Source of the DNA: Blastobasis lacticolella
Taxonomy: Eukaryota > Arthropoda > Insecta > Lepidoptera > Blastobasidae
Direction: 5' to 3'
DNA length: 64,000 nucleotides
NCBI GenBank assembly: GCA_905147135.1
Contig: LR990060.1
Coordinates: 10,742,001 to 10,806,000 of the forward strand
A program made the position numbers and the translations under genes. Below the pieces are notes generated by a model that searched no databases, was not told where the DNA came from, and was given only the letters and a program-made list of their open reading frames with translations. Shown in pieces: positions 32,700 through 44,872 of the stretch (the first letter of the stretch is position 1; every line of letters starts with the position of its first letter).

Positions 32700-32975
32700 T
32701 TTCTACATTTGTGGAAGGGTTTTGCCATGATCTCCTTGCTTGGTAGGCGGGTTGGAAATCGCAGTATTAATAACTTATCAGTTTTGGAAAACCCCCACAA
32801 AGTTTACGTTTACTCATACATACTTGTCTGCTTTTAATGAAACGGAGCAAATAACCATCTCGATTAAACTGGTTTTCAAAGAAAGTACATCAAAATCGGT
32901 CCAGCATTTAGGGAGATACAGTTCGTAAACAGACACGCAGTTACATACGCCAAACTGCAATGCTCGTCTTTTTCG
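32700..32975. repeat. Family A fragment followed by repeat G
   Basis: 32706-32790 matches the centre of family A (CTTGCTTGGTAGGCGGGTTG). 32810-32975 is minus-oriented repeat G (AACCATCTCGATTAAACTGG, ACATCAAAATCGGTCC). Confidence 0.5.
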
Positions 32976-33422
32976 TTGTCACAAAATAACTTTTAAGCCT
33001 TTGACACAAAACCCCCTCGCTCTCAACGTCTACGCAAGACTGCCTTTGTCTCCATATCCCCACTATAATATACCTTAAAACTATCGAACCTTACATTCGA
33101 CCATCCTGACAGCGTGTATGTCCTCATACACGTATCAGGTGATCAACCCAACCTTATTGTGTTCGATATTTATATTTTTCGCTGTAGCTACGTACAGGGT
33201 TTGCATGTCCATTTAATAACTACCGATATTGCGATAACTATTGCTTTAACTTTCTAGGAGTCTGTTTCCCCCTGCGGGAAAAAGGCGTTGCGATGTGTAT
33301 GTGTGTATAGAGGAGTCTGTCAAGCCTGATTAGTCAGTGATCGATGAGTACCACTACTGTATTTATTCCTGCCTGCCAAGCAAGATTATGCTTCCCGAAA
33401 AAGGTTTTCGACTATAGACTAC

Positions 33423-33482
33423 CTACTTACGCTGCGGCAGGTTATACAGAGACTACTTATGCTGCGGCAGGTTATACAGAAG
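33423..33482 (+). repeat. Tandem 30-bp duplication
   Basis: Two adjacent 30-bp units starting CTACTTAC/TGCTGCGGCAG. They lie in a 61-codon plus frame (33344-33529) and give TYAAAGYTET twice with one change. I do not recognise a protein. Confidence 0.7.
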
Positions 33483-34139
33483 ACCAAGCATTACAATCGG
33501 CCACTATGCTTACCGTTTTTGTACTATGAGGAAGCCTTCGAATCGATCGAGGTCTGGACCGTGCTTCAGTCTCGGAATCGAAGACACGCGCTGATGGGTT
33601 GGTGAGGTTCGTGGAGAGCCGGTGAATGGAAGAAGCAGAGTGGGGTTTTTATATTTGAACAGCTCGCCTCGAATCGAACGGTTTTCAATTTTGATTTTCG
33701 AAAAATTCAATATTTGGTGATTACTGGGCTCACTGAAAACCAGCGTTGTGGTACGTGTCAAGTGGCCACAGTTCACTTACGCTGGATACTCATGAACAAT
33801 GCCACTGGGAACCCAATAATTGTGTCAGTGTTCTATGTACCGATTTTTTAAAATGTTATTGTATTGCTAAATTATAGTGTCGTGGCGTCCATGTGTAATT
33901 AATGTTTCTTTCTTTCTTTTAATATTTCTGGAAGCGAACGGGGAAATCAGCGCCATGCATCAAAAAGAAAATAAAAATTAAAAGCTAATTATCTCAAGGT
34001 GAGAGTTCAAAAATAGGACCACAGATACTGATCCGTGGTCCTTTTTTGAACTATGTTTATGGAAGGCTAGGGAGGAAGCCAATGTCCAGCAGTGGATGCC
34101 CTGCGGCTAAAACGATGACGATAGTACCTATCTATCATA

Positions 34140-34420
34140 AGTACAGTCTGTCAAGAAAGTCCATAACGTGGACCCTCTAGTGTCCACGCGAAGATTCGAA
34201 AGAATGTTTCTCGCTCGTACGATTCGAATGTGGAATGAGCTCCCAGCCACAGTGTTTCCTTTGGTCTATGACAAGGGATCATTCAAGAGTAGATTAGAGG
34301 TCTCCTAAGAGGCGGGCAACGCAATGGTAGCGCCCCTGGTGTTGCTAATGTCTATAGGCGGTACTGACCACTTTCAATCAGGTTTATCGCTTGCCTATTT
34401 GTCTGCAGAATTAAATAATA
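34140..34420 (+). mobile_element. LINE ORF2 C-terminus and tail, family B relative
   Basis: Reads in frame RTIRMWNELPATVFPLVYDK and GSFKSRLEVS then stop, the usual C-terminal end of jockey-group pol, followed by a 3' tail with CCCCTGGTGTTGC and TATAGGCGGTACTGACCAC. Confidence 0.65.
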
Positions 34421-35179
34421 AAAAATTGAAAAATGTTAGGGCGCCACCATCCTATGAAATACTCAGTTTAACAGTAATTGATTACTGCAAGAGCAGTAGT
34501 TTACCTTTTCACGACTTTCTGGACAGACTGCATAATTAGGTACAATGTTCCACAATACTCCCTCAATAGCTTAATCAGCAACGTGGTGTATACTAACTTG
34601 TATTAATTAATGGCGACATGTTGGAAATGTAAAATAAAATATTACGTCCAGCCCCACATAGCGCAGCCTGCAGGCCGGATGGTAAACAGAGAGGTGGACT
34701 GTTGCGTGCAGAAGTGTTTATGTAGTAAAATTTTAATAGTATGTTTAACTGTATAATTAAATAGAGGGAAGACCTGGCGATCTGTGTTAGAGGTTTGTTT
34801 TACAAACCTACTTCAGACGTCAGTTCTCTCATGATCTGTAATTACCAATACTTATCAAATGGTGTGCATTATCGTATCACATGTTGCAGTTATGTAGAGA
34901 AAATATTTTTTTAATTTATTATTATTATTGTTATTAACTTGGTGCCACTGTCACTTTCCACTTTTTCACCCTTGACGATGGGATAGCTTTCATACATATC
35001 ATCTAGGTGTCTGGCATCGAACTGACATATGGGCTCCGCGACCCAGCATGTGTACAGGTACCTCAGAGGCTTGCACCACATCCGCTCCCCTTAGATTGCA
35101 GATGTCCTGGAAGACAGTGGCCACTTTCCATCAGGTGCACCGTCCGTCCGTCCGTTTCCCTAGGCAATAAAAAACAGAA

Positions 35180-35395
35180 AACATAGGAATACCCCCGACC
35201 AAGTACGCATATTACACTTTTTAACAAAGCTAAGAACCAAACTGTTTAACCTGGCTTTTAAATATGTAAACCGTTTCTAAATCGACCCGTCCGTTCGGGA
35301 ATACCATGCCACAGATAGACACTTACCACAGAGCCACATATACACACGCCAAACTTAGAACCCGCCTCTTTGTTCGTTTGGGGTTAAAAATTTAA
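35180..35395 (-). repeat. Dispersed repeat family G
   Basis: ACCCCCGACCAAG, AGCTAAGAACCAAACTG and CACACGCCAAACTTAGAACC followed by GGGGTTAAAAA. Confidence 0.55.
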
Positions 35396-35454
35396 GTAGG
35401 TTAAAATCTATCTCCAAGCCGCCCACCAAGTGTGGAGATTATGGCTAACCCCTA

Positions 35455-35580
35455 CACTAATGTATATTTTTTCTTATTCTGGTCTTTGATTATATTTTTT
35501 TAATTGATTTTAAGAGTTTTGTGCTGTGTGTTTGAGTGTAATAAATGTGTTTTACTTTTACTTTACTTTACTTTATTTTA
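35455..35580 (+). repeat. Non-LTR 3' end with TTTAC tail
   Basis: TTTTGTGCTGTGTGTTTGAG, then TGTAATAAATGTG, then a (TTTAC)n tail. A second copy with the same tail is at 49440-49535. Confidence 0.55.
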
Positions 35581-36340
35581 ATGTAGAAAATACCCATAGC
35601 CGTAGACTGTTACGGGCAGTTGAGGGTACCTAAGATTATAGATTGACCAAACAACCGATACATCGCCCGCAGGGTGTGGGAGGGTGAAGTTCCAGGGTAG
35701 AACGAGGCCTGCGGGGCGAGGGGCAGGGAGCATTTTGTTCTCAGAAAAACACTTGAGCCTACTGCCCCGCGCCTCCGCGTTCAGCCTCAAAGCAACCCCG
35801 AAACTTCTGCTTTTTCGTAGAGACAAAACTGAATCCTTTAAAATTACTGGTACCTACCTACTTCTTCAAAATATTTACCCATTCTTCTTTACTTATCGAC
35901 AGTTGACTACTGTAACAAAAATTGAATTAATAATTGAAAATCACATAACACTTCTGAACTCACCTGTACTCTAGCATACATTACCGTGAGTAGGCACAGC
36001 GTTGTAGAGCAAACAGGGGGCGATATGTGCGCTTCTATACGTACCTGCCTGCATAGAACTTTATTTTGTTCATGGTTGTACCTGCTATAATGTACTAATG
36101 TAACTGCTCGTAGTTTGATACCTGCATTTAGACCTAGTTATGGTAAATTGAAGCTGGAATTTTGGCGGTAGTATTAATTTCTTTTTGGACAACGGAAAAG
36201 TGTAGCATGCTGGTGTGAAAGAAGATAGTGACTAGGATAGAGAAAGAATGCTGAGTTGGTTTGCTTATTTCCTTTTTATCAAACTCTTTTGCGTATATGT
36301 ACACACTTTTACTTAAATGTATTACAAAAATAGGTACCTA
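35581..36340. other. Intergenic, nothing recognised
   Basis: Overlapping open frames at 35578-35974 on both strands show no domain. Confidence 0.35.
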
Positions 36341-36344
36341 CAGT

Positions 36345-36430
36345 ACAATGGTGAACGTCCATAGGCTGCGGTGACTGCTTACCATCAGGCAGGCCGCAAG
36401 CTTGTTTGCCACCTTAGTGGTATAAAAAAA
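36345..36430 (+). repeat. LINE family B 3' tail
   Basis: CCATAGGCTGCGGTGACTGC to CACCTTAGTGGTATAAAAAA. Confidence 0.65.
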
Positions 36431-37420
36431 TAAAAACTTATCTTTTCCAACTAACCATAGGTCTGGAAGGAAACCATAGGTCGTATACGACCTGCTTCCC
36501 AGTCTGTAAGTCTTATGGTCCATAATCCATATATTAAGAGAGGATCAGCATGATTTGGATTTTGGCTTTTCTATTCTAAGTATAGTTCTAAAATCAATTT
36601 CAAACATAATCTCTTCAGCCAGAAACAATAAAAACAATTTCAGTGTCAAAGACAATAAATCATAATATCGCGTCCATTGTTTTTTAAACACGCAACATGC
36701 TCGGATCGGTTTTCGTATATTTCACCAGACATATATTTTTTTCGCATCGCGTGCTATGTGACAGACAGACAGACGGGCCAATTTATAATATGTCCCTATC
36801 TTGCGATCTGGACACGCCATTTGCGGCCAGAGTAATCGGGACCCGCGTCCCGAATGTTCCACATTTGACCACGGTTCACGTGATAACGGTTTTGAGTCAA
36901 TGCAACGGTAACCACGCCATACAGCCGATTTTAAAAGATAGCTAGAAATACGTGTAATTATGTACACGGAAAGGGTTGCGCAGCGTTTTCTCTTTTTTTT
37001 TCACATATTTTTAAACATAAATTACGGGCAACGGCTGAGTCACAGACAGCCAAGTTCGCAGGAAGTGGATGTCGACGAGTTTTTAAATTAACGGCCATGG
37101 CGTCTTTTACGATGGCCAGTGACAGATATAAAGTTTAAATCTATGTGGGTCAGCGAGGATAGCCGCACTAACGTTGGTCAGCTATAAAAAATATGCTGAA
37201 GCACTTTATTTGTTGGCGACCTACCTAATTTTCTGTGAACTAAATTCTGCGCACGTCAACGAAAAGAAAGTTTCGATGTGGAATAGGTACTCGTATTTGT
37301 GGAATGAGATTATAACCGGTTGATTAGGTACTTACGTAAGTACTTATGTCGGTACGTACTGTTAGGTTGGGGCTCAACTTTCTTTATAGCAGGATCCCTT
37401 ACTAAAGATAAAATAAATAA
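36431..37420. other. Low-repeat unique segment, possible conserved non-coding DNA
   Basis: 36690-37180 contains no repeat that I recognise and has higher complexity than its surroundings (for example GGGACCCGCGTCCCGAATG and GGTTCACGTGATAACGG). The open frame at 36697-36945 shows no domain. A regulatory role is possible but unsupported. Confidence 0.3.
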
Positions 37421-37427
37421 ATCTTCT

Positions 37428-37760
37428 TGGCGTTAATATGCCGGTTGTGCACTCGCGTACGACCATGATCTAGGATTTGGCAGATCAAGTAATTACAGTA
37501 GAGCGACTGCCATCTGACCTCTGTGCTGTGACCCTGCTACAAGGGAAACCTGAACCGTTTTTGGATCATGGTTACACATTCAGTCGCCCGAATCTGCAAG
37601 TTTCATCACGATATTTTCCCTCACCGTAAAAGCATCAATTAGTATTCAACTAATGCACGTAACTTAGAAAAGAGTCATTGGTACATGGCGGTAGTGGGAT
37701 TCAAACCCGGTACCTCTTGATTGCGAGTCGGATATCTTTACCACTAGGCCACCGACGCTC
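37428..37760 (-). mobile_element. tRNA-Ser-type SINE, family E
   Basis: The minus strand begins GAGCGTCGGTGGCCTAGTGG (A box of a tRNA-Ser-like head) and has a B box near GGGTTTGAATCCCAC. The body contains TGTAACCATGATCC and CTGCCAAATCCTAGATCATG. Confidence 0.75.
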
Positions 37761-38159
37761 TATTACGGTTTAAGTATCAATAAATATATTTTTCATGTAG
37801 GAAAGACTGAGGCTACAGCTGCAAAAGGCACTTAGGTATGTATAAACAGGCATATTAATTTATGCTAATAATTTGGTATCTAGGAAAATGAGTTTGAATT
37901 TGTTAGGACTAGTCCTCTCCTTTAGGGTTTTTGCTGAATCACCGCTAATTTTCTAGCTGTTTGCTATAATGTTATCTACATTATAACGACGCGTTGTTAT
38001 AATAATATTCGTTGACATTCACATTGTATGTGTTTCTTATAAAATTCCAGACATCATTACGCAGTGTACGCAGCGCGTTTGTTACGGCAAGTCGTGATTT
38101 TGGGTATTGTTTGTTCACCAAATAAGACAAGTCTGTCTGGACAATAACAATAATATACA

Positions 38160-38322
38160 AAATAAATAAATAAATAATAAATAAATAAATAAATAATCGT
38201 GGACAAATTCACACAGCGCCATCTATCCCCAAAGTGAGCAAAGCTTGTGTTATGGGTGCTAGATAAAGTAATCGAACCCGGGACCTCTTGCGTGGCAGAT
38301 CACTGAACCACTCAGGTCGTCC
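38160..38322 (-). mobile_element. tRNA-derived SINE, family D, shortened
   Basis: AAATAAAT tail at the left, then CACACAGCGCCATCTATCCC. The body is shortened (the segment between GCTAGATAA and the B box is missing), then AATCGAACCCGGGACCTC. Confidence 0.7.
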
Positions 38323-38739
38323 CAAAATGGCCTCCCAATGCTTGTCACGTTCCTAACACCGATGAATTTAGTTAGGAACTAAGCTCTAATGTGCTCTAAT
38401 GTACACCACAGCCTAAACTACGCTGGAATAAGTAGTAGCATTAGTCCGCCACTGGATTTAATCAAGCGGAATGAAAAATGCCCCGCCGCTCGCATCCCGC
38501 CCCGCGCAGTGTGGGTACTGGTCGCAATAGAATATAGCAATATTTATTTATGGGTAGTGCTTTACTGTCCACCACATAATACAATGTTCACACCAAAGAA
38601 TGTGGTGGAAATAAAATAGGTTCAGAAATGAAGATATTCGTAGCGATATCAAAAGGAATTCTTCAATGATTAGAGGATGAATGAGAGGATATTAAGCTGA
38701 AAACGGCAGTGAACGAAAGTATTGAAAGGATGACGCTAT

Positions 38740-39200
38740 GATGTTTAAAATTTACAACAACATAAAAAACATTAAAAAATTTGAGTCATTTACCAATCAA
38801 CTGAAATCTTTTCTAGTGCAAAAGTGTTATTATGATATGAATGAATCTTTTACTGACCTCAAATTGAGATAATCCGGCACATCGCTATTTGATTATTTGA
38901 TTACAATGTGACATGAAAACGGATGACAAAAATTTATTGCTATACATAATGACATCTGACTAATATATCTTGATTATTATTATTTGATTGATATTTTAAT
39001 ATGCAACTAATTAATTAATTTTTTATTTAAGGAAAAAATTTGTACTCTTAATTAAATACTTAAGTTATGACATAATGTAAATAATTCATGCTCTCTCTCA
39101 CTTTGTTTGCAATGCCCTAACAGGGTGTCACATGTAAGTACTATATAATATTGTGAAATAGTTTGAAAACTGTGATACGCAATAAATTAAATTAAATTAA
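38740..39200 (+). mobile_element. Non-LTR LINE 3' end with AAATT tail
   Basis: Reads FESFTNQLKSFLVQKCYYDM then NESFTDLKLR and stop, the usual C-terminal end of CR1/jockey-group pol, followed by about 300 bp of 3' UTR and a (AAATT)n tail at 39181-39200. Confidence 0.6.
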
Positions 39201-39737
39201 ATCCAATCGACGATTTTGTAAACAAAGGTCAGTCAGATCAAAAGTACCAACGTATGAAAAGGTCGATGTCGATTGTCCAAAAAGAGAGAGTTTATCAGGC
39301 AGGATCTTGGTAAGTGGAATAATGTGGTCTGTGGCTACTAGTACGGGTTTTATCCGACGTCAATGTGTTATAACTGAATCAGAATCAATTTGCAATATTG
39401 ACAATACTTGTATGATCATCAGACAACAGTCAAGCAGGTTGGCCGCTGCTAAGAGACCTTGGTAAAATGGTGCTGAGCTCTGCAGCCACGCGACTGTGGA
39501 GCGTATTTTCTCCTGTGTACATTCTGCCCTGTCATCTGCACTAGAGTAGAATTGCATGGCCGACCACGGGTAAACAACATCGGAATTACCTAGCATTTTG
39601 ATGAAGATGTCTACATCGATCAATTAAATTGGCATAGACTTCCCCCAATGTTCGTCATTGCACCCTGTCCTAGCCTTGCCTCACCGATGCGTTTATGCAC
39701 GTAACGTACTCCCTTTCGTTTCATATCATTTTCAACC

Positions 39738-39975
39738 CCCGATGAAAAAAGAGGGGTGTTATATGGTAACGTCAGTATCTGTGTATGAACACAGACAAAA
39801 TAATATATATGATCGTTTTTGTCTGGGGCATCGTAGCACCGAACGGATTTTCTTTGTTTGAAAGCGAGTTTATAAAAACGATGGTTCTTGGCTTTGTTAC
39901 ATTAAAATCGGTTCAGTAGCTAAGGAAATATTAAAGTTTAAGTGCTTGTTTAAGTAATTGGTCAGGGGATATCCG
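39738..39975 (+). repeat. Dispersed repeat family G
   Basis: AACCCCCGATGAAAAAAGAG to AATCGGTTCAGTAGC. Confidence 0.55.
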
Positions 39976-40324
39976 ACATTTTCCTATCCATTAGATTATG
40001 TGGATAATATCTATTATAAATAAAATAAAATAAGAACGAAACAGAACTAACGCGACCATACCTCTGTTGCCGACGTTACGAGGGTGATATCGCAAAGGGT
40101 TGTAATGAGTAGAATGAAAAATGGCCCCTTCATGCCCCGAGCGGTAGGAAATTTATTAAAAACTACCCGCGTGGTACGGTAGGGGCGGGATGCCGCTGGA
40201 TAGTTCGCACATACCTGTTTATGCCTATCATTATTTGTTATATGCAAAAACGTATTAAATATATACCTAAATAGACGGCTGCGATCATTTACCAACAGTG
40301 GATAGTTCAGCACATAGGGTTAAA

Positions 40325-40445
40325 AAGGTTTTTACGGGGTCGCGTGGGTGAAGCCCCTGGTATTGCAAACGTCCATAGGCTGCGGTGACTGCTTACCATC
40401 AGGCAGGCCGTAAGCTTGTTTGCCACCTTAGTGGTATAAAAAACA
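40325..40445 (+). repeat. LINE family B 3' tail
   Basis: Matches 40980-41090 nearly base for base (TTTTTACGGGGTCGCGTGGG to CACCTTAGTGGTATAAAAAA). Confidence 0.7.
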
Positions 40446-40752
40446 TACCTGCTTATATTTAATAGGTTATATAAAAACTTATTAAATAAATTCCTAAATA
40501 GGCCGCTGTGATCACTTACCTACTAGTGACTTGATCTAATCGTTTGCCGAGACCAAGAATAAGCCCGGCACAAATATCTTCAGAAGAGGAACGTTACTGC
40601 GTACCACACTGCGGTAGTCAACATAATAGGTCTAAATATGTGATAATGTAGGTACCTACGTTTTTTAAATTTAGAGGCCAACATGTAGAGAGGAAACGAA
40701 TTTACACGACTGTAAAATTAGTGATTCTTGTTCGGAATACTTATCTGAAGTC

Positions 40753-40788
40753 AACTTAGGCGTCGCCTAAAGTGTAATGCAATGGGGC
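40753..40788. repeat. Terminal fragment of a MITE of the M3 type
   Basis: ACTTAGGCGTCGCCTAAAG followed by a diverged GTAATGCAATGGGGC matches the right end of the element at 54426-54728. Confidence 0.45.
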
Positions 40789-40839
40789 ATATGCAGGAGT
40801 TTAATACTTTATCTAATAAGAAGAAGTAAAGAAACAGTA

Positions 40840-41215
40840 AGAAGCCAAATTGGGCGCGAACTGTGCGGTTCCAAAGGAACTTTCTCCCACGCACACTAAG
40901 GTTGTGGAATGAACTACCTGGAGAGGTTTTCCCTGGAGAGTACAACATGGAGTTCTTCAAGAAACGAGTGAAAATGTTTCTACGGGGTCGGCACCGCGTG
41001 GCTGATGCCCCTGGTATTGCAAACGTCCATAGGCTGTGACTGCTTACTATCAGGCGGGCAAGCTTGTATGCCACCTTAGTGGTATAAGCTGCGTGTCCAG
41101 AAAATGGACAGCAGCGTTCTTTTCTAACTACAACCCGTACTACGAGAACTACGCGAAATATGGCTTTAGGTCCGCCAATTGCTGTAATTTGTGCAATAAA
41201 GTTTTTAAATAAATA
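40840..41215 (+). mobile_element. LINE family B, ORF2 C-terminus and tail
   Basis: In frame: NFLPRTLRLWNELPGEVFPG then YNMEFFKKRVKMFLRGRHRV to a stop after HRL, then the family B tail. 41090-41215 adds a short AAATAAAT-tailed end. Confidence 0.7.
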
Positions 41216-41490
41216 AATTAATAAATAAATATACGTACGCATTTCCTACATTAAAGATTTACTGCGAACGGCCGCCACATAAAATAATATAGCACGGCCA
41301 ATATAACGAATGAGGCGTCGACATGTTTATTCGTGTCCCGACATATAAATGTGTCGTATAAAAATAATGCGCTCGATATATTATGACGTGGCAACTCTGG
41401 TGGAGGAGTGACTGTTAGCCGGATATTTCGTGGAGATTAATTGAAAGTGGCAGAAAGGAAGGTACCTGCGGTTGGACGAAGCAGTTTTTT

Positions 41491-41892
41491 TACCCCCGAT
41501 GCAAAAGAGGGGTGTTAGTTTGGCATTTGAAACTATGTGGGGGAAACCTACCTATCTGTCTGTGACATTGGTTCCCATGCAGTTTCTTGCATTTGAAAGA
41601 TTTTGGTCGGGAAGATTCTTATCGGAGCTTTGCTTCATTAAAATCGGTTAAGTATCTAGTATGTGTAGTTTAAATTTGAGTAAGTACCTATACGCCCATG
41701 TAAACGTTCAATAACCTAACCAACTGAAGTCAGATAACCCCAGACAAAGTTTACTTAAACTCAGATATTTTCTAAACTACAAATCCGATTTTATTAAGCT
41801 AAGAACCATCTCAATAAACTGTCTTTTAAATAGACCAAACCGCATCTTATACACACGTATTATTACACCCTCTTATTTCATCGAGCGTTAAA
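41491..41892. repeat. Two repeat G copies in inverted order
   Basis: 41491-41680 is plus-oriented (ACCCCCGATGCAAAAGAGG) and 41725-41892 minus-oriented (TTACACCCTCTTATTTCATC). Together they form a large imperfect palindrome about 400 bp long. Confidence 0.55.
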
Positions 41893-42565
41893 GATCTTAG
41901 TAGCAGAACTAAGGTCAACAATATAGGCTTCAGTCTCGAAACTGTGGCAATGAGTAGGCCACGTAGGTCGCAGAACCGACAATAAAGATTTTATGACTAT
42001 GATTATGATTATGATGGCCGATGGGGTGGAAAGATTCTGAAGGGGTGACCATGTACCAGCAATCGTAGACGGACGGACAACCTCGTAAATTTCGTAGGGC
42101 GCCGATGGTTGCCAGAGGCTCGGAGTCGATGGGTGTGGCAGACGTGGAGGGAAGCCTACCTATGTTCAGCAGACGTCTTGCGGCTGACATAATAAAATAA
42201 TAAATAAATAATAAATAAATATTCGTGGATAATGATGATGATATAAACTTTGTCGGGGTTATCCATTTTCCTACATAAGTTATCTGACGCAGATTTGTTG
42301 TACGTAACTTGAATTTTAGGCTGGCTGTAGGCAGGTACCTATGTATTTGCTTTTTTATATCACCCAGTGACACAAGCGGACAACCTATCTGATGGAAAGT
42401 GGCAGGTAACGATGGTCCGTAGCCGTTCCTCGAGGGTGCGTTTGTACATGGTAGTGAGGACTAGTAGCCTGCGCAGTACATTGGGTTTTGTAGTCGATAC
42501 CTATCTACATAATTCTAGCTAGATACCTAGCTCTTGCGAATGTCGTGTAAATAAGCAAGACATTA

Positions 42566-42790
42566 GCCGTGTGGTGTCCGGCAGAGCAGAATAGCACCAA
42601 CCCCTTACACTCATGGGTGTCGTACAAGGCGACTAATGTTTTCGGGGCAAAAGATATCTCTATAGACTGAAAAACGGGCAGCAGCATTTTCACTGCGATC
42701 TTTAACCCGCCTGCTGAGCGTGGCAATAACCTCCCCTTTCGTGGGAGAGGCCCTAAGTTCTACAGTCGACTGATATGGACTGTGACGATA
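42566..42790 (+). mobile_element. SINE-like element, family A
   Basis: Starts GCCGTGTGGTGTCCGGCAG and ends GGACTGTGACGAT. The flank pair AAGCAAGACATTA (42553-42565) / AAGCGAGACATAA (42791-42803) is a 13-bp target duplication with two changes. Confidence 0.8.
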
Positions 42791-43369
42791 AAGCGAGACA
42801 TAAAGTTGATTCTCCATCATGCTATCCAGGCTGGTATGCCTCTTGCCTGTGATTACAATGGCTAGCTTCTATTTTGACGACAGTAATAAATAGTCGGTGG
42901 TACCTACCCATCCAGGCGTGAAAGTGGACGGAAAGTAGCCTACCTATGTTCTTGGACGTCTCTTGCCCTCTTGCCACCTCGTCTCTTGCAACCTCTTGTC
43001 GGTTGCGCTGCTCTGTACCAGCTCCTATCGATTTGTTTCATATTCAGTAAATTTGTGCATATCCGATTGAAATAGTTTACTAACTGTGTTCAGTGTTCGA
43101 AAGTGTGAGTGTAGCATCGTTATACAGATAAATTACACACCAAAAAGTCACTAAAATCGACAAAAACATAATCTATTTTTCTACCCTCTTCTTTAATGAG
43201 ATTACAGTGACCATCAACAAACAGGGAAGTACCCACATTTTGTCACATTTTTGCACGTCAAATTCAATTTGACGTTGACAGTTGACAGTGTCACTTTGAC
43301 GTTGACAGTGGCACATTGAAAGTGTTGCCAGGGTCCATTGAATTACCCCAATATTTGGCAGAAGTAAGT

Positions 43370-44281
43370 ATGGACATGAAATCGATGAACACGTCAGGAG
43401 ACCTTGATATGTCGGTCTGTTTGACAGACGAGGATAACACCATGCAGACTACACCACCAGATCGTATTACCTTACGTACACAGGCTCGGCAGGAGGCTTA
43501 TCAGTCGGATAAGGTGAGCGACCAATTAATAAGTTTTAGGGAGGAAATGAGGAAGCTGTTATCGTATTTCACTGCCTCTCAGAAAAAGGAACTCTCAGAA
43601 CTTAATGCCACTTTAATGGAAGTTAAGCAATCTAACCTGAACATTGAGAACTCCATTACTTTCTTGGCTGCCCAAAACGACGAGTTTAAAAAGCAGGTCT
43701 CATCCTTGGAACAACAGGCAAAAGAAGACAGACAATACATATTGTATTTGGAAAGCAAATTGGAAGACGTGCAGACCACAAGCAGGAAATCGGATTTCGA
43801 AATAAAAAATGTTCCAAAAATGGAAAGTGAAACTAAGCAAGACCTTATTGACATGGTTATATCATTGTCTGAGACTATTGACCATAAAATCGTCAAATCA
43901 GACTAAAGGGATATATACAGGGTGCGCGGAAAACGGCCTGAACAGAGAAATACCCCGATTATTGTGGAAACGAACTCAACTCTACTCAGAAATGACATTC
44001 TAAAACAAGCAAAGGCCTTTAACATAAAAAATAAAGCCAAACTGTGTGCAAAACATCTTGGACTGAAAAAAGATGAAGAAACCCCGATCTTCCTCTCGGA
44101 ACACCTGACTGCTAAGAGCTCGCGTCTACATTTTCTGGCTCGCGACCTAGCGAAATCCAAGCATTATAGGTTCTGCTGGACGGCCTATGGGAAGGTGTAC
44201 GTACGTAAAAGCGAAAACTCTCCAATAATACAGATCCGAAGCGAAGAGCAAGTACACAGTTTCTTAATACAGGAGGATTGA
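43370..44281 (+). pseudogene. Retrotransposon ORF1 (RNA-binding, FP-like C-terminus), one nonsense codon
   Basis: ORF1 proteins of non-LTR elements bind element RNA. The ATG at 43370 begins MDMKSMNTSGDLDMSV. A coiled coil spans about residues 60-130 (SELNATLMEVKQSNLNIENS). The C-terminal half (residues about 185-300, including LHFLARDLAKSKHYRFCW) resembles the FP-like domain common in insect LINE ORF1. An in-frame TAA at 43904-43906 interrupts the frame between coiled coil and C-terminal domain. The frame before and after is the same, so a single substitution is enough to explain it. The terminal stop TGA (44279-44281) is followed by CTAG. Confidence 0.7.
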
Positions 44282-44872
44282 CTAGTAGTTTGCTTAACGG
44301 TATGCTTGGCTCATTGCTATTATAATGTCGCTTTCAAAGTGTCTGATTTATTTCACATGAATTTGCTATTCTATTTTCGCTGTGTGTTATATTTTAGCTT
44401 GAACACATGCATGGCCTATTGCTTCTATTATTATTATATCGCTTTTAAAGTTGCTCATTTTATGCTTCATATTTTGCTTTTCTGTCACTTTTGCTTATCC
44501 AATTTTCTTCTAAATATTGTTGTTTGCATGCTTAAATCAGAAGTTGCCATAACTACGAATACCTTATACTCAGATGCATACATAAACCACTTACACTCAT
44601 ACACAAACAATAAGAATCAACTTAAAGTAACATTACATTACACAATCTTACTTACAACCGACGATTACACTAACAGCTACTCACACAAAAAAGACATTCC
44701 TCCACACATAACAAATTACCAAAAACAATCACACCGCCACGCTTCATTAACTAAACTTTTCACATGCTCAGAATATTCCAAAATTCGACTGCGACAATAC
44801 ATTAAGACAAAAAAAACCCACATCATAATTGCCCGCGATATGAAATTTACTATAAATCATTTTAATGGGTGA
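44282..44872 (+). other. In-frame open extension after ORF1, overlapping ORF2 start
   Basis: After the ORF1 TGA the same frame stays open for 196 codons to a TGA at 44870-44872, which overlaps the ORF2 ATG (44865) as ATGGGTGA. The first half is hydrophobic and Tyr/Phe/Cys-rich and contains two similar units (IAFKVAHF against VAFKVSDLF). The second half is polar and His/Thr/Lys-rich. It may be translated by read-through or be an untranslated spacer whose skewed composition avoids stops. I know no homologous domain. Confidence 0.35.

Noticed and set aside
39360..39623. 87-codon minus frame
   Set aside because: Protein-like in parts but no family recognised, and no start or splice support. Probably a repeat relic.
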